A stretch of DNA of 64,000 nt, from the NCBI RefSeq assembly GCF_014898815.1, contig NW_026515539.1, forward strand, positions 1,054,001 to 1,118,000, read 5' to 3'. The DNA comes from Panonychus citri. Its lineage: Eukaryota > Arthropoda > Arachnida > Trombidiformes > Tetranychidae. Below are positions 61,001 through 64,000 of the stretch, one piece after another (position 1 is the first letter of the stretch; each line of letters begins with the position of its first letter). Under the pieces are notes generated by a model, which was given only the letters and a program-made list of their open reading frames with translations, had not been told where the DNA came from and searched no databases. A program made the translations under genes and the position numbers.

Positions 61001-63969
61001 GGTGAAGATGATGAATAACGACCAGTTCCACTACTGGTCAAACTATTTATTCCCCGAAGACTACCAACAGTACTACCAATACCACCGTCGATACTGTTAT
61101 CAGTAATACTACCAACAGTTCCCAGGGTTCGACCGGTTTCCTCTAATGAACTAGTTCGACTTAAAAGTGGTCGACTTGTCACCTCTACTGATTTAAGATC
61201 ACGATCCATAGATGGACTTCGGGAACGGAGGAAAGATGAATAGTTAATGGAAGACGATTTTTCAATCTGAAAATCTGATGCTCGTCGGGAGACATAAGGT
61301 GATGGAGCTCGGGTTCGATTGGATGAAGTATACAAACTCGTATCATTTGAAGTTGCTGTTGTTGTTTCATCAAGTGAATTATTATTAGTCGATGAATAGA
61401 TTGAACTGTTTGGTGGTTGTGAATAAGATGAAGTTGAATTTGAGCTGTTACTATGAACTAACGAGGAATTGATTGAACTATTTGAATAAGGCGATCCAAC
61501 GAGAGATGCTGATGATGAAGTTGAATGAGGTAAAGATGATCCGGTTGACGATTGAGAAATTGAATTTTGCCTGTAACTATTTGTATTATTACTATTAACT
61601 GAATTGCAATTACTATGATTCCTATTAATATTATTATTAACCAATTCACCTTCTGACATGATCCTATCCTCCTTTGACAGTGATGATACCATCTCCTCCC
61701 CTTGTACTTGCCTTGAAGTGCCAGTTGTTGAAGGTGATGAGGATGCTGTTGATGATGCAGAAGATGCTTGCGTTGGTTGTGATGAGCGACTTGACAACGA
61801 ATCTTTTGAATCTTCTCCAGATAATGATCCACGTCGTCTGCGTCCAATTCGGGATAAATTAGAACTATCAAGATCATCGTCATTATCATCAACCAATGAA
61901 CTTGAGGTTAGCTCACTTGAGCCAACTCCACGTCGAGAGGATGGTGTTGTTGTTGTAGTCGAGGAAGTATTGTTATCACGATAAGATCGACCTGTGCTTA
62001 AATCATCATCATCTCTAGTTGAACCGACTCGTCGAGCAACAGGTCGGATAGTGTCAGAGGATGGCACTGTGGTGGACGATAAACTGGAACCGTAATTATC
62101 TAATGAATTTGGTGTTGATGAAGAGGTTAATCCAATGCTGGATGGAGCTAAATTACTTGATAAACTATTGGCTGTTGTTGTGGTTAAATTGCTATTACCT
62201 AACGCGGATGAATTGTTGGCTCTACTGGGGGTGACATTTGATGCTGCGGATGCCGCTTGATTCATTTTCTTTTGCTTTTCAATCTCATCTTCGGATACCT
62301 GACGAGAGGGTGGCCTGGGTCTTGAGGGTGGTTGGTACGAGGATACTGATGTTGGTGGGGGAAGACTTCGTGATTCCTCTTCTTTCTTTTCTTTTTCAAC
62401 CTTAGCTCGAACCTCATTCTCATGTGAACGCTCCATATAATGAGCAGTATCGGAAATTTTAACAATCCCACTGAGACAACCTCTTGGTGCTTCTGGTGTG
62501 TCGAAAACTTTGACTAGTGGAGCAGATGAAGTTGCTGTTGGGGTGGTTGATGAGGGTTCCTCAAATCGTACACTTCGAGGCATGTAAGTTGATGGATCAT
62601 AATCGAAATCATCGAAACCCAATTCACCACCTCGTTCTCTCATGAAACGAGATTTGAACTGAGGCCCAGTGGAGAAAGAATCTTCATCTGTACGAGAATA
62701 TCCACCAGGACGATAAGTATCACTAGAATCTCGAAGGAATCGACGAGATGTTGGATCTCGACTATCATCTCCATACCTACTTCCAAGTCGACTTGTATCA
62801 TCTCGTCGAGATCGAGATGAATAACCGCTGGGAGATGTGGCTCTATTAGGATCACGAGGATCTTTCTCGGAATCAGAATAACCTGGAGTATTGAGTCGAC
62901 TTTGAGTTAAATCAGTCATTCGCGAGTCACGACGGGCAAATTGTGTTGCCAATCGATGGTCACTCTGACTTCTCATGAGCATACTTTGTTGGGGGACCGA
63001 CAAAGAAGATGAACCGACCCCAGTGGTGGACATTAAACCAGGAGATGAGGCATGTACATTAGCGTTAGATTCTTCGAGAGTTGACAGTTTAAGTTCACCA
63101 AAATTAACCAAATTACGGCGAAGTGAGTCCAACTCTGAGCTTGGCAAGAACTTCATACCTCGAGTATAATCGGCAGCATCGGCATCAAAATTTCTTAGAA
63201 AATCGAGAGTTTTAACAAAAATAAATTTCACCTCACAAAGTTCAACATCATTCCAGGTTTTCTCTGGGTCGACGATATTTTTCTCAACCAGGTCACAATT
63301 ATCTTTAAGAAAATCATACTCAATGGCAAGATCTTCCTTTAATTTGGTTAAATTTTTCGATTCTACTTGTGAATAAGTTTCCAAATCTTTTAACATTTTA
63401 TCCTCTTGAGCTTTTAAATCACGAACAAATCGTCGGACAATCTCTTCAATTTCATCACGAATGTGAACCGAGTTAACATTTAACCTTTCCATTGAGCGTT
63501 CGGTTTGTGAGAGAGCATCTTGTAATCTATTGAGAGCTCGACGAACTTGATGACAAATACGTGAGATTTCACGTTTAAGAATATCAATATGAGCTTCTTT
63601 ACACTCGGGGCAAACCTTTTTATCACAATGATTACATCGAGTAACTGTTGATTTCTCTGAACAGACACCACACCTTTCCATCATGGAGGGAACAGGTTCA
63701 GGCTCTTCACCGGTTATACTTTGGTGTAACTCAAGGAACCGTTGAAGAGTAACATTGGTGGGATAGGATTGAATTCCTTGAAAAGGTATCCGATGTTCAG
63801 CTCGACATTCAGGGCATTTAATCTGCCGTCGGGCATAATCTTGAAGACCTTCCATACAAGGTTCTTGGCAGAAACTGTGTTGACATGGAAGCATCTTTGG
63901 GTTTCGAAATCGATCCAAACATATTGCACAGGTTAACAATTGTTCCAATTTATCCCAAGCAGTGGCCAT
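55006..63969 (-). CDS. tn: Thin/Abba-type TRIM-NHL protein (TRIM32-like)
   Basis: Six exons in consistent phase: 60720-63969, 60391-60516, 57615-59132, 56346-56510, 55189-56279, 55006-55125; 2089 residues. The N-terminus MATAWDKLEQLLTCAICLDR opens a C3HC4 RING (Cys14, Cys17, Cys29, His31, Cys34, Cys38, Cys52, Cys55). A B-box-like zinc site (Cys100 to His127) and a coiled coil (about 130-230) follow. Next come about 1,550 disordered residues rich in Ser and Arg, with a Glu/Asp run in exon 3. Six NHL repeats close the protein from about residue 1815 (first FKIGTRGTEPGCFTWPRGIA, last AFGSWGSSEGEFKGLEGVAV), forming a beta-propeller. This is the arrangement of fly Thin/Abba, the TRIM32 relative that keeps muscle sarcomeres intact. 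RING activity as a ubiquitin ligase and NHL substrate binding are inferred from the family. The last 120-bp exon is needed to complete the propeller. The exon 3/4 junction is less certain: its donor GTTGGT is weak and an alternative acceptor would add four residues. Confidence 0.93.
58790..58990. repeat. TTCTTCC/TCTTCC low-complexity tract inside thin exon 3
   Basis: A run of GAA/GAG/GAT codons on the minus strand encodes a Glu/Asp-rich stretch of about 65 residues in the linker of Thin. It also produces Leu/Pro and Lys/Arg frames in other registers, which are not genes. Confidence 0.85.
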
Positions 63970-64000
63970 GATTAAAACACTTCAATTTACAGGCTGATAG

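Noticed and set aside
1..64000. CRISPR arrays, bacterial operons, rRNA genes or viral genomes
   Set aside because: No regularly spaced repeats, ribosome-binding sites or rRNA-like blocks were seen; all recognised genes are eukaryotic and spliced.

Overview
This is a eukaryotic nuclear window. It is very AT-rich, with spliceosomal introns (GT..AG, short polypyrimidine tracts), long intergenic stretches full of ATC/GAT and CT/GA microsatellites, and proteins rich in Ser, Asn and Asp runs. The gene content (a Thin/Abba-type TRIM-NHL protein, an InaF-motif protein, a gustatory-receptor-like seven-pass protein, HECTD1, Cosmc) fits an arthropod. A mite-like chelicerate is my best guess, but that is inference from style and not proven by any gene here.

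Layout, left to right. 1-3600: no gene seen. 3601-4752 (-): single-exon InaF-motif membrane protein with a giant Ser-rich tail. 6343-17837 (-): a multi-exon gene carrying repeated AKAP2_C/MISP-like motifs; I could chain six exons in phase, including a 108-bp terminal exon, but not its first exon. 19.86-23.95 kb holds a second, degenerate tandem copy of the 5' half of that gene. 24-26.4 kb is repeat territory: a reverse-transcriptase-like scrap and a 1.15-kb foldback (inverted repeat) element. 27015-29326 (+): a two-exon seven-pass membrane protein resembling the gustatory receptor superfamily. 32102-41598 (-): a complete HECTD1 E3 ligase in seven exons, 2606 residues, almost exactly the length of human HECTD1. 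43599-46593 (+): an unrecognised 927-residue disordered protein, divergent from HECTD1. 48612-49718 (-): C1GALT1C1 (Cosmc). 52804-53271 (+): an unrecognised four-pass membrane protein. 55006-63969 (-): thin/TRIM32-like RING-NHL protein in six exons, 2089 residues.

These are independent single-gene transcription units of general cell biology (ubiquitin ligation by HECTD1 and Thin, O-glycan core 1 synthesis through Cosmc, membrane proteins); nothing indicates an operon-like pathway. The unusual biology lies in the 13.5-26.4 kb interval: a tandem exon-block duplication with a dispersed repeat at its junction, that repeat also lying at the 5' end of HECTD1, a GC-rich structured insert, and a long hairpin element that could be transcribed into double-stranded RNA. 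All exon boundaries were found by eye from splice signals and reading-frame phase; no transcript or database search was available.
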